A DNA stretch of 64,000 nucleotides from Diabrotica undecimpunctata. Its lineage: Eukaryota; Arthropoda; Insecta; Coleoptera; Chrysomelidae. The stretch spans positions 85,613,199-85,677,198 of the forward strand of contig NC_092811.1 of the NCBI RefSeq assembly GCF_040954645.1, given 5' to 3'. Shown piece after piece: positions 42,745 to 53,466 of the stretch. Every line of letters begins with the position of its first letter. Within the stretch, counting starts at the first letter, position 1. Below the pieces are notes generated by a model. The model made no database searches. It was not told the origin of the DNA and saw only the letters and a list, made by a program, of their open reading frames with translations. The position numbers and the translations under genes are program-made.

Positions 42745-44384
42745 GGCGTTCTTTGCAAAAACTCCATATTGTCAGTATTTTCGGAAATGGACTTACGCCA
42801 TCTTTGGATTGAAGGACTAATTACCTACGTTCCTTGCGTAAGAAAATTCCATTAAAACCACAGTAGTCCAAGATATAAGCGACAAAAATATAATATTCCG
42901 CATAAACCCCATATCTCATGCGCAATTTCCTGCAAAAATCACAGTTGTTAATCACTATTGGTGTTCTTGCAGGAAACTTTATCGCTTGGCTGTCAGTAGG
43001 TTTTTATAAGTTAACGTTCCTTCGAATAGTTGTGTTGTGTGATTTTATAAGTAAACACCATAAACCAATTTAGTAAAATGAGTTTTATAGTTTTATATAT
43101 ATACAGAGATAAAACAGGCAAGAGTGAAGGGACAAAAACATGTTAATTATAAGGGCATAGAAAAAGCACAAGTACAAATGGGTCCCAATTTCGTTACACA
43201 TATTAAGTGAAATGTGTGCGTAAAATAATGAGTGAAACATTTATATTTCTGTTAGGTGTTCACGGTGTCAATGTTATTCTCAAATTATTGATGAAAAGAA
43301 ATCTCGAGTTTTCGATCACTTTTATGCTTTGTGAAAATTATTCGCTTTATTTAAATAATTAAAATATTAACAAGTATATTTTATTGTAGGATATTGTAGG
43401 AAAAACGCTGAAATTAAGGATGGTTTACTAATAGAAGTAGAAAATGATGCGCCAAGCCAAGGTAATGTTCCGCAAATGCTCAAAGAACAACATTCTGCTG
43501 ACTATTATTATAAAATAGGGTTGGAAAAAAGATAAGAACCAGTATGTGTAAAGGTTTTTTGCGGTCTTCATGGAATAGCATATGAAAGGGTTCGAAAGCT
43601 ACAAAAACATGTCTTTAATGGTGGATCAGCACCAAAGGATAAACGAGGCAAGCATTCAAACCGACAAAATAAAACGGCAGAAAATACATTGGCTTTGATT
43701 AAGAGCCATACTAAATCTTTTAAAAACCGACAGTCTCCTTATTCAAGAAAAAAAATTCGAATACCTACTACCTTCCTGATACACTATCTGTGAAAAAGAT
43801 GTGTAAAATATTCATAGCAGAACATCCCGGTGTAAAGTCTTCTTATAAAATATATTGGAAAATATTCCATAACGAATTTAACCTTAAATTTGGCTTACCG
43901 AGTAGTGATACATGTGGTACTTGCGATCTGTATCAAAGTAAACTATTAGCTTGTTGTGACGATCCAGAAGACGTGCGGAAATTAAATATTGAGAAAGAAC
44001 TCCACTTGCGGAAAGCTGAGAAGTTTTATGAACTAAAAAGAAAATATAAATTAAACGCACGTGATGATTCAGAGAACTACAGTTGCTTGTCTTTTGACTA
44101 TATGCAAAACCTTCCAATGCCACATATACGTACCAATGCAGTTTTTCCTATAAATTAATGAAAATTTCCTGCAAAAACCCCATATGTCAAATGAATAAAT
44201 GTCCTTCATAAATAAACCAAGGGAAAAATTATGTTATTTATATTGTAAACTGTGTGTAATCACCAAAATAATAAATCACTAATTTGAGAATTTTCGTAAA
44301 CTTAATACGGTTCAATTAAATAACTTTTTTTATATATCTTCAATGTTGTAAATAATGACAAACGGGGTTTTTGCAAAGAACGCG
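42745..44384 (+). mobile_element. 1.64-kb TIR transposon with TTAA-type ends
   Basis: Left end ggcgttctttgcaaaaactc, right end inverted cgcgttctttgcaaaaaccc, both followed by a (c)cataTTGTCA / cgtTTGTCA block. The right flank is TTAA (44385-88); the left flank is TTGA (42741-44), one change from TTAA. Additional copies of gcaaaaac(c)cccatatgtca lie just inside (42893-42911, 44170-44190). The interior carries the protein fragment at 43410-44158. TTAA targets are used by piggyBac and Kolobok-like elements; the protein does not look like piggyBac. Confidence 0.72.
43410..44158 (+). pseudogene. Uncharacterised transposase-like protein of an insect repeat family
   Basis: With one stop (near 43534) and one frameshift (near 43750) the plus strand reads 'PVCVKVFCGLHGIAYERVRKLQ', 'KDKRGKHSNRQNK', 'LALIKSHTKSF', then an open 122-codon block 43790-44158: 'MCKIFIAEHPGVKSSYKIYWKIF', 'FGLPSSDTCGTCDLYQSKL', 'EKELHLRKAEKFYELKRKY' and 'CLSFDYMQNLPMPHI'. 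The CxxC pair (DTCGTCD) and the LHxRxAxxFY helix recur in many insect proteins I know only as uncharacterised; 'FDYMQ' may be the first acid of an RNase H-like core. Ends at TAA, then ~220 bp to the right TIR. Truncated; the C-terminal half is absent. Confidence 0.6.
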
Positions 44385-44640
44385 TTAATTGTTAGACAAA
44401 TGGAAAAGCAGAGACATTCTCAAAAGGATTAATTATCTTAAAAAAGCATCTGATAAACTTCCTTGAGAATTTCCGTGGTAGAAGCTCAATGAGATAGGAT
44501 TTCCTGTGAGTATGTGAAAATTATTAGAGAAAGTAACAACTGGTGTTAGAACAGATGTGAGCAGACATAAATTTCAAGTAAAAATAGGATTGTATCAGAG
44601 CTTAGTGTTTAGTCATTCTTTTTTAAGGTTTAAAACTTAA
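44385..44640 (+). pseudogene. RTE-type RT fragment, right of the TTAA element
   Basis: Reads 'EKVTTGVRTDVSRHKFQVKIGLYQSLVFS' (family form TTxVRTxxGxTxxFxVxxGLHQGSALSP, motif B). Partner of 42560-42744. Confidence 0.55.
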
Positions 44641-44985
44641 TAACACAAAAGATTTTTTGCTGGAAGTGCTACTGGAATTTTCACTTAACTATCTTTATTG
44701 GCAAATAAAGAATTGGTCAACGTTGTCTCATGTTTTCCTTGATACCGATAAATATAGTAAATCCGTTAAAGATACTAACAAGAACCCATTATATCAATAC
44801 CCAACAAAAAAGTTATTTTATATAAACCACACATTATACTTCCTAATTAATCTATATATCTATATATTATGTCTAGTATCTATAGAATGCATTTGTAAAA
44901 TCCGTCTTAAGTAAAAGGGTAAGCAGTGATACATAGGTACATACAGAATTCCAAAGGTAGGCTAACCTATAATATTAGTCTGTAA
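44641..44985. other. No supported gene
   Basis: An 85-codon frame at 44657-44914 is open but hydrophobic and T-rich with no motif; not called. Confidence 0.3.
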
Positions 44986-44989
44986 AAAA

Positions 44990-47810
44990 GGATTATCAGA
45001 TCGCGCGACCCTGGGAGGACGGATGTAGAACTCTACAACCGACTCTTAGAAGATGCTCTGCGGAATGAAGAGACTTCAACTCCAGAAACTAATACAGAAT
45101 TGGAAAGGTATACGGTATCTATCCAAAACAAAATAATCTATGCTTATAAAAAATCCTGTCCAATAAGGATGGTCCAAGAAAGTTCAAAACTAACTCTTGG
45201 TGGTGTACTGAATTGGAACACCTTAGGAAGATAGCAAGAATAGCTTTTAATAGAGCAAAACGCACCAAACTCAAAGAGGATTGGGATTCTTATCAATCAA
45301 ATCTCAGATAGTTTAAAAAAGTCTTCAGACAAAGACAAATAGCTGCAAAGGACCCACATCGGCATGTCGGCATACTAACGAAGAAAGATGGGAACAAAAC
45401 TTTTAACCTTCGCGAAAGTGCTAAGGTCCTGATGAAAACACACTTTCCCAGTTCTAGTTTCTCAACAGCACCAAACCGGATGGAAGATGCAATCATACCC
45501 TTAATAAACGACTGCCATCTCGCCAGAACAATGGTTAACAAGGAAAAGGTAAAATGGGCCATATTGTACTTCACTCCCTTCAAATTACCAGGGCCTGATG
45601 GCATATATCCAGTCCTACTACAGTGGAGACTGGATATCCTTCTGCGCACCTCGTGGAAATATTCAGAGCCTCTTTGGTTCTGAGATATAATCCTAGGAAG
45701 TGGAGAGTGGTACGTGTGGTCTTCATACCAAAACCAGGTAGGATGGACTACACCCTACCAAAGGCTTTCCAACCAATTAGACTAACATAGTTTCTGTTGA
45801 AAACGATGAAAAGGCTATGCGAGAGGTACATAAGGGATGAAGTTCTGGTCCATAAACCACTTCACCCAAATCAACATGCATATACTTCGGGAAGATCTAC
45901 CGATTCTGCACTGCATCATGTAGTGGGAAGAATTTAAAGATCGCTGGATAATAAAAAATTCACCCCAGGTATATTCATGGACATTGAGGGAGCGTTTAAT
46001 AAAACTACATTCCCAACTATCACCAAACAGCTCAAAGTCAGGAATGTTCCCCTGGCCGTAAGCGAATGGATATTCAGTATGCTCTCTAATAGAGGAATAA
46101 GCATAAATGTAGAAGACGTTTCTGTTAGAGGCATGGTTACGAGGGGGTGTCCACAGGGAGGGGTGCTATCACCACTACTCTGGAACATAGTTCTAGATAC
46201 CCTGGTTGACCAACACAGCAGCAACGGTTTCTACACAATAGTCTATGCAGACGTTATTGCTGTTCTGCAAAGTGTTAAGTTTGAGAACACACTATGTGAG
46301 AGATCACAAGTTGCTCTCTGACTAATAGAAATATGGTGCAAGGAACACTCACTATCTATAAATTCTAAGAAAACAGAGATGGTCCTTTTTACCAGGAAAA
46401 GAAGAATCACAGGCTTAATACCCCCATGGATTCTAAACTACAGTCCAAATTTTTCTGACGAGGTGAAATACCTTGCTTTTACCCTTGACAGGAACTTAAC
46501 ATGAAACTAACACTTAGATGGTTGAGCTAAAAGAGCATATATTGCCTATGAGCAGTGTCGACGAACGGTCGGACGCACCTGGGGCCTTACGCCCAGGATG
46601 ATCGCCTGGGTCTACACCGCTGTCATTATGGGCTTGCATAAATATAACAGGTGCCATGAAAACAACACCAACTTCTGCAATGGAGTTGATCATTGGCATC
46701 ACGCCTCTAGATATATATGTCAAAGAGGTGGCGCTAGTGACAATAATGCGACTGCGCTCAGCTGGTGCAAACATTGATGTAGGAATGGGACAATTGATCC
46801 AAAGTTTGTCTTTAACAAACCCTACAAAATTAAAACAAGACAGTATATGGAAACAAACGTGGCAAATGCCTATTGCATATACACCGATGGCTCCAAAATG
46901 AAAGAAAGCTTGGGATGCGGGATATACTCCAGATCACTGAACCTAAGAATAAAGTGGGGTATGGGCAAAAATGCCAGCGTAGTTCAGACAGAACTGACTG
47001 GTATCTCCATAGCCTCAAAAGAGATAACCCAAAAAGGTATAGCAGGGAAAACTATAATGATCTGCACAGATAGCAGACAAGCGCTACTAACCTTGAATAG
47101 ACCACGTGTTACATAAGGTTTAGTAATGGAGTGTCATGAGTCACTAACTCAAGCTTCGGATGGTAATACCATCATCCTGAGGTGGGTTAAAGGACACGAT
47201 AGGAATAAAGGCAACCGCATTGCTGATCTAGGAAAGCGGCAGGCCTAAGACTCTTAGGGCCTGGGGATCTTTTTGGTTGGTCAACTACAAAAATCTCGGA
47301 AATTGTCAAATGTCACTCCTATACGCAAACCGTAAAGAGATGGGAAGAAGGGCAAGGATGTAAACTTGCCAGGGTAACACTAAATAACCTTGAAGAGTCA
47401 ACATCAAAGAAGTACTTGCGAATAATCAGGAAAAACCTACGTGTGGCAGGTGGTTTTTTAACTGGTCATTGTCAACTAAGCAAACACCTCTAACTCCACA
47501 CACTGGGGCTAGCAGAGATACCTCTATGTAGGAAGTGTGAACGAGAAGACGAAACTGTAGATCATGTCCTATGTGAATGCCCGGAGTTATCGTTAATACG
47601 AGAGTACGCGTTCGGCGGCGAGTCCTGGCCCACACCTGCCCACATAAGAGAGATGTCTCCTGGTGACTTGTCCACCTTCCTAGAAATGGCAGTATGGACA
47701 ATGAGCTAAGGGTGACAGCTCCCTGAGGGGACGCACAATGGGTCAACTGTGGCCTAAGTGCTGTAAAACTTAACTCGCCCTCCCTACTCTACAGATACAG
47801 ATACAGTTCC
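44990..47810 (+). pseudogene. Non-LTR retrotransposon ORF2 with RNase H (I/R1 group)
   Basis: Plus-strand order: linker ('NWWCTEL'-like, 45200), 'FTPFKLPGPDGIYPVLL' (45570), 'FIPKPGR', 'RPIRLT' type block, 'MDIEGAFNKTTF' (motif A, 45977), 'TRGCPQGGVLSPLLWNIVLD' (motif B, 46140), 'VYADVIA' (active site; the second Asp of YADD is Val), 'NSKKTEMVLFTRK', then RNase H 'YCIYTDGSKMKESLGCGIYS', 'QTELTGI', 'CTDSRQALLTL', 'LRWVKGHDRNKGNRIADLGK' and a C-terminal finger 'CRKCEREDETVDHVLCECPEL'. Frameshifts and stops occur throughout; the endonuclease is missing. The 3' end carries gatacagatacag (about 47797-47808), a short tail repeat. Confidence 0.82.
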
Positions 47811-48100
47811 AAAAGTAAAAAAATTATAGACGTTCATACATCTACACAATTTTTACGGCAAAAGCTATAAATAAAGCTCACGAGTGGTAAAATGAACTGA
47901 ATCGAGTAGCCGGTGCAATAATCCTGTCAAATTCCAAACCTGTGTAGTAGACACCTACCGAGAGTCACATTAAATTCGTTAGTCCGGTGAGGTAAAGCTT
48001 GGCTGCAGATTTTCCGAAGATATTGCAAGCGAAGAATGTGTCGACCTACTGAAGTTAAAAATTAACAACATTCGTGACTTTTCCCCACAACACATCCAGA
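47811..48100. other. Decayed LTR-element sequence with a dispersed direct repeat
   Basis: 47939-48045 (from gtgtagtagacacctac to gcgaagaatgtgtcgac) recurs in direct orientation at 52636-52742 with about 85% identity by eye. No ORF; probably gypsy-derived given what follows. Confidence 0.5.
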
Positions 48101-48109
48101 TAGCCAGTG

Positions 48110-48420
48110 ACAATAAAAGATCAATATAATTCTTGATGCAAGAATAGAAGCTTTGAAGTAGATGATATTTTCTGGCTTGATAATTCACAACGTCGTCCAG
48201 GCTTGTCTTGTACGATTCGTAAGAAATTAAAAAGAGAATAAATGTCATAATATACCGAATTAAGAAGTTTCTAAAAGGTAAAACAAAAGTTGTTGACATC
48301 AATCATCTTGCACCTTACGCACAAATGAAACGGAAAAAGCCCGAACCCTTCAACATAAGATCAAAGATGACCGACGACCAAGTTTTAATAAATTTAGGTC
48401 AAATTATGCAGAAAAAAAGA
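48110..48420 (+). pseudogene. Ty3/gypsy integrase C-terminal tail
   Basis: With frameshifts the plus strand reads 'VDDIFWLDNSQRRPGLSCTIRKKLKRE' (in 20-residue pieces: VDDIFWLDNSQRRPGLS, CTIRKKLKRE; family form VGDxVWLYNPxRRxGLSPKLxxxWEGP), then 'NVIIYRIKKFLKGKTKVVDI' and 'NHLAPYAQMKRKKPEP' (family form DVVYRIQ...VVHxDRLAPY). This is the tail of a gypsy-type integrase. A Lys/Arg/Pro-rich extension 'DDQVLINLGQIMQKKR' leads straight into the macrodomain frame at 48429. Confidence 0.75.
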
Positions 48421-48428
48421 GTACTAGG

Positions 48429-48817
48429 TTCGGCGTAACCATAGAAGTTTAACAGGATCTTTTTAATGTTCCATAAAATATCTCCATAGCACACTGTGTT
48501 GCCCAAGACCTCGAGACGACTAAAGAAATTTCTTCTGTATTCAATAAGTTTTCGGTTGCTTTGATAAGTTAAAAAATCAAAACCCTAAAGTTGGAAGAGT
48601 ACTTCGATTAGAAGATAGTCCACGATCTTTGCTGTATGTGGTGATCAGGAAGTCTTATATAGACAAGGCAAGCTAAATCGTGTGTAATTATATCAAGAAT
48701 TTAGCTTTACCAAAGATAGACCATGCACTAGAAAATCTGGATTGAAAGATTGTGTATGAAGAATGTATTCTTCAAAGACAGTACACTGTTATTCTTCTTA
48801 AGGAGTTTCAGATCTAA
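48429..48817 (+). pseudogene. Macrodomain (OARD1/TARG1-like ADP-ribose hydrolase) inside a gypsy element
   Basis: Reads 'FGVTIEV' stop 'QDLFNVP' stop 'NISIAHCVAQDLETTKEISS' (nucleotide-binding loop region), a frameshift near 48555, then 'CFDKLKNQNPKVGRVLRL', 'LLYVVIRKSYIDKAS' (with the Lys that in TARG1 is catalytic), 'NLALPKI' 'DHALENLDWK' and 'YTVILL' to TAA at 48815. The order and spacing match the ~150-residue OARD1/TARG1 macrodomain, which removes ADP-ribose from acidic residues and deacylates O-acetyl-ADP-ribose. The catalytic GCGLD loop is changed (DHALE). Four stops and one frameshift make it a pseudogene. It starts right after integrase and ends 11 bp before the 3' LTR, so it was element cargo rather than a host gene. 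Confidence 0.75.
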
Positions 48818-48828
48818 GACTAGAGCAG

Positions 48829-49147
48829 TGTAACGAAAAAGCTTATCTTCGACGTATTCTGTATAATAGTAGTCAATAAAAATAGGTAGAAAGATAACTA
48901 ATATAAATACCCACCGAGATATTCCAGAAAATACGATGAATTATGCGCTCGGAATAAGGACCTGGCATTGTAGAGTATACTTCGTAATAACGAATAGAAT
49001 TAGATTAATCGCGATGAGTCAAGAACAAGTATGTTTGTATATAAGGACCGCTTTTATTAGTTTAGTTTTAGCTTTGAAGATAATATCGTGTTGTAAATAA
49101 ATAGTTTATATAAATTAAAAAAGCTCGTTTTATTTAAAATCGTTACA
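48829..49147 (+). repeat. 3' LTR of the macrodomain-bearing gypsy element
   Basis: 319 bp with perfect 8-bp inverted ends (TGTAACGA ... TCGTTACA). Contains a TATA-like box (gtatataagga, 49037-49047) and an aataaa signal (49097-49102), in promoter-then-poly(A) order. A purine-rich run (aagactagagcag) precedes it. No 5' LTR is in the window; the element is 5' truncated or rearranged. Confidence 0.7.
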
Positions 49148-49159
49148 ATAATTTTTTGT

Positions 49160-49640
49160 ACGGATAGTCATTTATCTTCTCTAGAATAGTAGATATATTG
49201 TCCAGTCCTGGTGATTTATATGGCTCAAATAAGTTTATTTTCCATTTGATTGTATCTTGGTTTGCCACTTCTTTTACTACACGCCAGTACTCCCTAGAAC
49301 CATAAGTGATGGTGTCCAGTTCAATGTACGACTATGTTGTGTCTAGGAATACCAGTTGTTTTAGCATCAGAAGAGTGCACTCAGAAAAGTTATTTTAGGC
49401 TCTCTGCATTAATATTTTGTGTGATTACATTCACCTGACTTCTTTTGTATTGAGGAAATATTTATCTGAAGGTTCTTTGAGAGAAATTTAAGGAGCCTTA
49501 ACATTTCTACAGTCTGTTATGTCTCTTTGCAATGCCTTCTTTGCTATCTCCGGACAATTGACTTTGACCACTGAAACGAAAACCTCTTGAAATTGTTCGG
49601 TGACCATCTCTAGGTTCAGTTTCTTATCGTCCCTTTAAGC
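49160..49640 (-). pseudogene. Non-LTR retrotransposon RT N-terminal fragment
   Basis: Minus strand reads, in order from 49640, 'FQEVFVSVVKVNCPEIAKKAL', 'RDITDCRNVKAP', 'SLKEPSDKYFLN' and 'WKINLFEPYKSPGLDNI' (family form W(A/S)IxxFxPYKSPGPDGI, the start of the RT). The rest of the RT would lie to the left, where the gypsy LTR now sits. R1/Jockey-like; stops present. Confidence 0.6.
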
Positions 49641-49649
49641 CAGTTTGCT

Positions 49650-49653
49650 TTAA
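49650..49653. repeat. TTAA target site (left) of piggyBac
   Basis: TTAA immediately outside the left terminal repeat; matched at 52598-52601. Confidence 0.85.
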
Positions 49654-50233
49654 GCCTTATACGGGCAACACATGTGTCCGTTGGGCCCACTACTGTTCTT
49701 GAATGTACTTACTATTCATATTTACCCATAAATTTCTAATATTCTTTTTTGATTTTTTATTAAGGTTAAATTTAAATTGTCTATATTAAGAAAAGGTGCT
49801 ACTATAGTATGCAAATACACATTTGGAGCCAAATAAAGACTTAATTAATAAATAAATAAAAACTTTTGTAAATCTACCAGGCCACTTTATTTGAAAAGAG
49901 GGGTTCATGTTTACGCATACCCTGGAAAAAGATTACTGTGTTGCCTTTCATTATTGTGTGAAAACCCCTCCGAGAAAAGATTATGGTAATTAGCAGCCCA
50001 TGTATAAAGTACCGACAAAAACCATCTTTACAAAATGAATAAAGTGTATAAGTCAGAAGAATATTATTATTTTACTTTTACAAATTAATACTTTGTCATA
50101 TCAATTTAATATTTTAGTTGGGACTAAGCCACAAGATTAGCTTATTCCCAACTAGAATAGCAAGTTAATATGAAAAATTAAATTATTATTAAGCATTAGG
50201 TTAAAAAACAATAAAAAACCATAGATTGCTGAT

Positions 50234-51958
50234 TTATTTTTCTTTATTGCAATATTTGCAAACTTTTTTAATTAAACAGTGATCGTTATACACATTTCTA
50301 CTATTTCTACTGCATATTTCTCAAATTTGTTTTTGTTTCCTGTTCTTTTTTGTTTGACACATGTGACACCGTTTCCTAGTTAAAACTGGAGTTTTTTCTA
50401 GTTTTTGCTTTTTATTGTGTGGTTCAACTTCCTGTAAGCATTTTTCAATACACTGTTTTATTTTCCATTGTAGTCCCCTTGCTTTTCTTCTCAAAATTTG
50501 AGGGAACACTAGTTGTTCTGCTGTCGTTGTAAGAAACAATCTTCGCTTGTCAGTTTTGTTTTCGTTCCATTTTGGATATAAATTTATCCAAGTAATAAGT
50601 AAGAGGTCCAAGTAATAAATGGGGTAGCCCAGCTACGTTTAAAGTATTCATAAAAAATGCAAAAGGTCAACGGTTAGTGCGTCTTTTGCACATATACCTA
50701 TTTATGAACCATTTGGTCTATCGTATCAACACCACATTTTGCACTATTATAATAGAGTATCAAATCTGGTTTTTTGTCAACATCATCTGCATAGTAAGTA
50801 TTTTGATGCACGGTAGACAGGACTAAGATACTTCTTTTTTTTTCGGAACGTAAGTATCAAGAGATGCTTTTGGAGTGAATCCAGAAGTTGCAGATGTCTC
50901 CAAACGGTTCTTGTTTGGCAGAAATTCCCGTGGAACAAATCTCTGTGCTCACAAGAGTTAGTGAATTTACCAGTAATTCATGTGTAAGAGCCAGATCGTG
51001 AAATATTTATCGCAAGTCACATTGGTATTGGAATTATAATAAGGCTCAATGAGCTGCTTTACAATTTGAGAAGCAAGACCTTTGGCTACTGTATTTTCAT
51101 TTTTTCCTGTATGTGGTATTTCACCTAAAGGTTAATATGTTTCCGAATCACAGGTCCACCATATTTTCATGCCATACTTATCTGGCTTTGAAGGCATATA
51201 CGGCTTGAAAGGACAAATACCTCGATACGAAACAAGTTGCTCATCTACCGTTATGTTTTTTCCTGGTAAACAGTATTTATAAAAGTTTTGGTGGACTTGA
51301 TTTCACAAATTGCGTATTTCTGCTAATTTGTCGTTCCTTCTTCGTTTGGACCTCGTGTCCTTGTCGTCAAATCGAACAAATCTTATCAAATTTTTGAATC
51401 GTTTTAACCCCATGGTAGCTTTAAATATAGTAGGTCCATAAAACTTATTTCAAAGTATATCTGCAGTATGGATGTTGGCACTCAGGTATCCATGCAGTTG
51501 GCAGTAGTTCAATAAAGGCATATAGCTCTGTAGAGTCGCAATATTTCCAGTTGTCTATCCCCAGGACTTTTCCGGCTTCTTTATTTGTACACTTCACTAT
51601 TTCGTTCACAATTTTTTCGTCCCCAAACACATAAAAGGAATCAACATGATTATCAACACTTTGGCCAGGGGCTAACATTACTTTGTGCGCTTTGCTTTTT
51701 ATTAATTCGCAGGATCGCATACGTCCTGTTGGTTGTGATTGACTTTTCCAGTTAATTCCATCCTTTGTTTCAAAAATTACAAACCCTAAAACCTGGGAAC
51801 TTGTAGTTACACATTCTTCTTCATTATCACTCAATACTACTTGTTGATCATCCTCTTCACTTGCTTCCGAAAGATGATCTTCAATTTCAGAGTCACTTTC
51901 AATGCCACCTACTTCAGGAGATTCTTCATCGAAATCCCATAAAAATTATTAGCAATAT
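50234..51958 (-). pseudogene. piggyBac transposase pseudogene
   Basis: Minus-strand order: acidic N-terminus ('DSEIEDHLSEASEEDDQQ'), 'FYVFGDEKIVNEIVKCTN', 'STELYAFIELL', 'MGLKRFKNLIRFVRFDDKDT', 'LPGKNITVDEQLVSYRG' (first catalytic Asp region), 'PSKPDKYGMKIWWTCDS', 'NVTCDKYFT' (second Asp), 'CGVDTIDQMVH' (third/fourth Asp), and a C-terminal Cys-rich finger 'KRCHMCQTKKNRK', 'CKYCNKEK' ending at 50234. About eight stops and several frame changes. No in-frame ATG near the start; N-terminus open to about 51958. The DDD residues are visible but the gene cannot make a full protein. Confidence 0.88.
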
Positions 51959-52597
51959 CTTGCAGTTTGCAGCTGATAATGGTTTTCGGGACATTTAAAT
52001 CGCACTATCTACTTTCACTGTAATTCAATATAATTTTAGGAGCTTAGTTGTCGACACTAACATCGATATCAAACGACTGATAGCAGATGCATTATTTATT
52101 TCAAACTATGTATAGGTACCTACCTAACAATAATATTGCATTCCAACAATGATTATCAGTTTTTAAAATTCATTTAGAATAGATAAAGAACACCTATTGT
52201 AAGCATCTGTTTGATGTTCACATCAAAAAGATGTTTACATTGTTTGTTACACGTTTAGACTTAATTATTGGATTTCCGGAATTATAAAAGTCGTTTAGAT
52301 AATCCACAAAAACATTACCTGACTGCCAGATTAACTTCTGTAACAAAGATTTAGACTTAGGTATAAATACAAATAGGATCCGACGGTTCCGTGTTGCCCC
52401 TTTACGTGACAAAATTCTTTCGACGCAGTAATTTCAAAAATGATAATGAGTATTTTGAATTGGTCGTGACTATGTTGAAGGAAACATACTTATTAACAAA
52501 TTCTGTGATGCATAAAATTCAATAAAATTTTTTTATCGGTTTGTGATAACTGAAATGGCGTCTCGGGCTCGTTGGACACACCTTGCCCGGATAAGGG
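51959..52597. other. 5' non-coding end of the piggyBac element
   Basis: No ORF supported; includes the right terminal repeat at 52570-52597. Confidence 0.6.
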
Positions 52598-52635
52598 TTA
52601 AAAGAGTTACGATAAGTTTTCTTGATTACCTACGT

Positions 52636-52742
52636 GTAGTAGACACCTACTGGATGTCATATTAAATTCGTTTGCCTGCGAGCTAGAGTTTGGAGGCAGA
52701 TTTTCCGAAGAACATGTTGCAAGCGAAGAATGTGTCGACCAC
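52636..52742 (+). repeat. Dispersed direct repeat (partner of 47939-48045)
   Basis: Shares gtgtagtagacacctac, tattaaattcgtt, gcagattttccgaag and gcgaagaatgtgtcgacc with 47939-48045, same orientation. Confidence 0.7.
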
Positions 52743-52959
52743 ATATCTTTAATTCAAGTAAATCAGGTTCACTACAAAAATTGTTAAAGGGATGTAATGA
52801 AAATTAAGGTTTAAAATGATGAACAGTATAGAAATTTAACAAGAGATTTTAATGAAAAAAATTATCAATACCACTCATATGAAAATAAGCAGGATTACAG
52901 CAGTTGTACTGAAAAAAGTATTAGCAGATAAATGCAGTCAATAAACTTAAATGGCGAAC

Positions 52960-53466
52960 CACACAGTAATTAGATATATTCCTACTAATCTTTAGACAAG
53001 ATAAGGATGTCAGTAACATTTATGGGATTGCAGACATATTAAGATTAAGGGTGGATATCCAGCTAGTAAGAGTAAGAGATTTCAAGCATATGGTCATACT
53101 TGAAAATACTCCTCCAGAGAACCAAGATATGTTAAATGCTTAAAAAAGTATTTAAGTAAAGATTGTGCTAAGCCAAAAAACGCTAAACCAAAATGCATCC
53201 TTGTTTTTAATAAGTTTCCTGTCAACTACAGAGGGTATATTGACGAAAAAGAGATGCAAAAAATAAAAAAAGACAGAAATGCAAAAAAGATCAACCTACC
53301 AAATCCTCCAGAAAGACGAGTAACTGAAAATAAACAAAATATTAGTGATAAAAACGAACACAAAAAATTATAGCTATGCAATAAAAACCAATAATATAAA
53401 TTTACAAATGGAAAACCAGCATGAAAAAGAATCACATTCGAGTTGATATTCGAGTTCTAGATGAAC
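52960..53466 (+). pseudogene. Non-LTR retrotransposon ORF1 (gag-like) fragment
   Basis: Allowing stops: 'YGHTWKYSSREPRYVKCLKK' (remnant of a CCHC knuckle, GHTxxYCxxxPRCVKC), 'DCAKPKNAKPKCILVFNKFP' (second knuckle region), 'NYRGYIDEKEMQKIKKDRNAK'. This is the C-terminal half of a Jockey-type ORF1 nucleic-acid-binding protein. Several knuckle Cys are replaced. Its last 240 bp are duplicated at 53783-54035 around an RTE insertion. Confidence 0.7.
53227..53466 (+). repeat. Long direct duplication, left copy
   Basis: tacagagggtatattgacga to gttctagatgaac; matches 53783-54035 at most positions apart from small indels (an 18-bp block is missing here, cctc is extra). It immediately abuts the tail end of an RTE fragment. 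Confidence 0.85.

Larger units (their letters stand above)
49654..52597 (-). mobile_element. piggyBac element, 2,944 bp, complete but inactivated
   Basis: Terminal inverted repeats: left gccttatacgggcaacac and atgtgtcc, right (inverted) cccttatccgggcaag and gtgtgtcc; TTAA on both sides. The transposase pseudogene lies on the minus strand. Just inside the left portion, ttgggactaag...cttattcccaa (50112-50146) forms an extra short inverted repeat, as seen subterminally in this superfamily. Confidence 0.88.

Noticed and set aside
44657..44914. 85-codon plus-strand ORF ending in a hydrophobic segment
   Set aside because: No motif, AT-driven composition, no supporting context.
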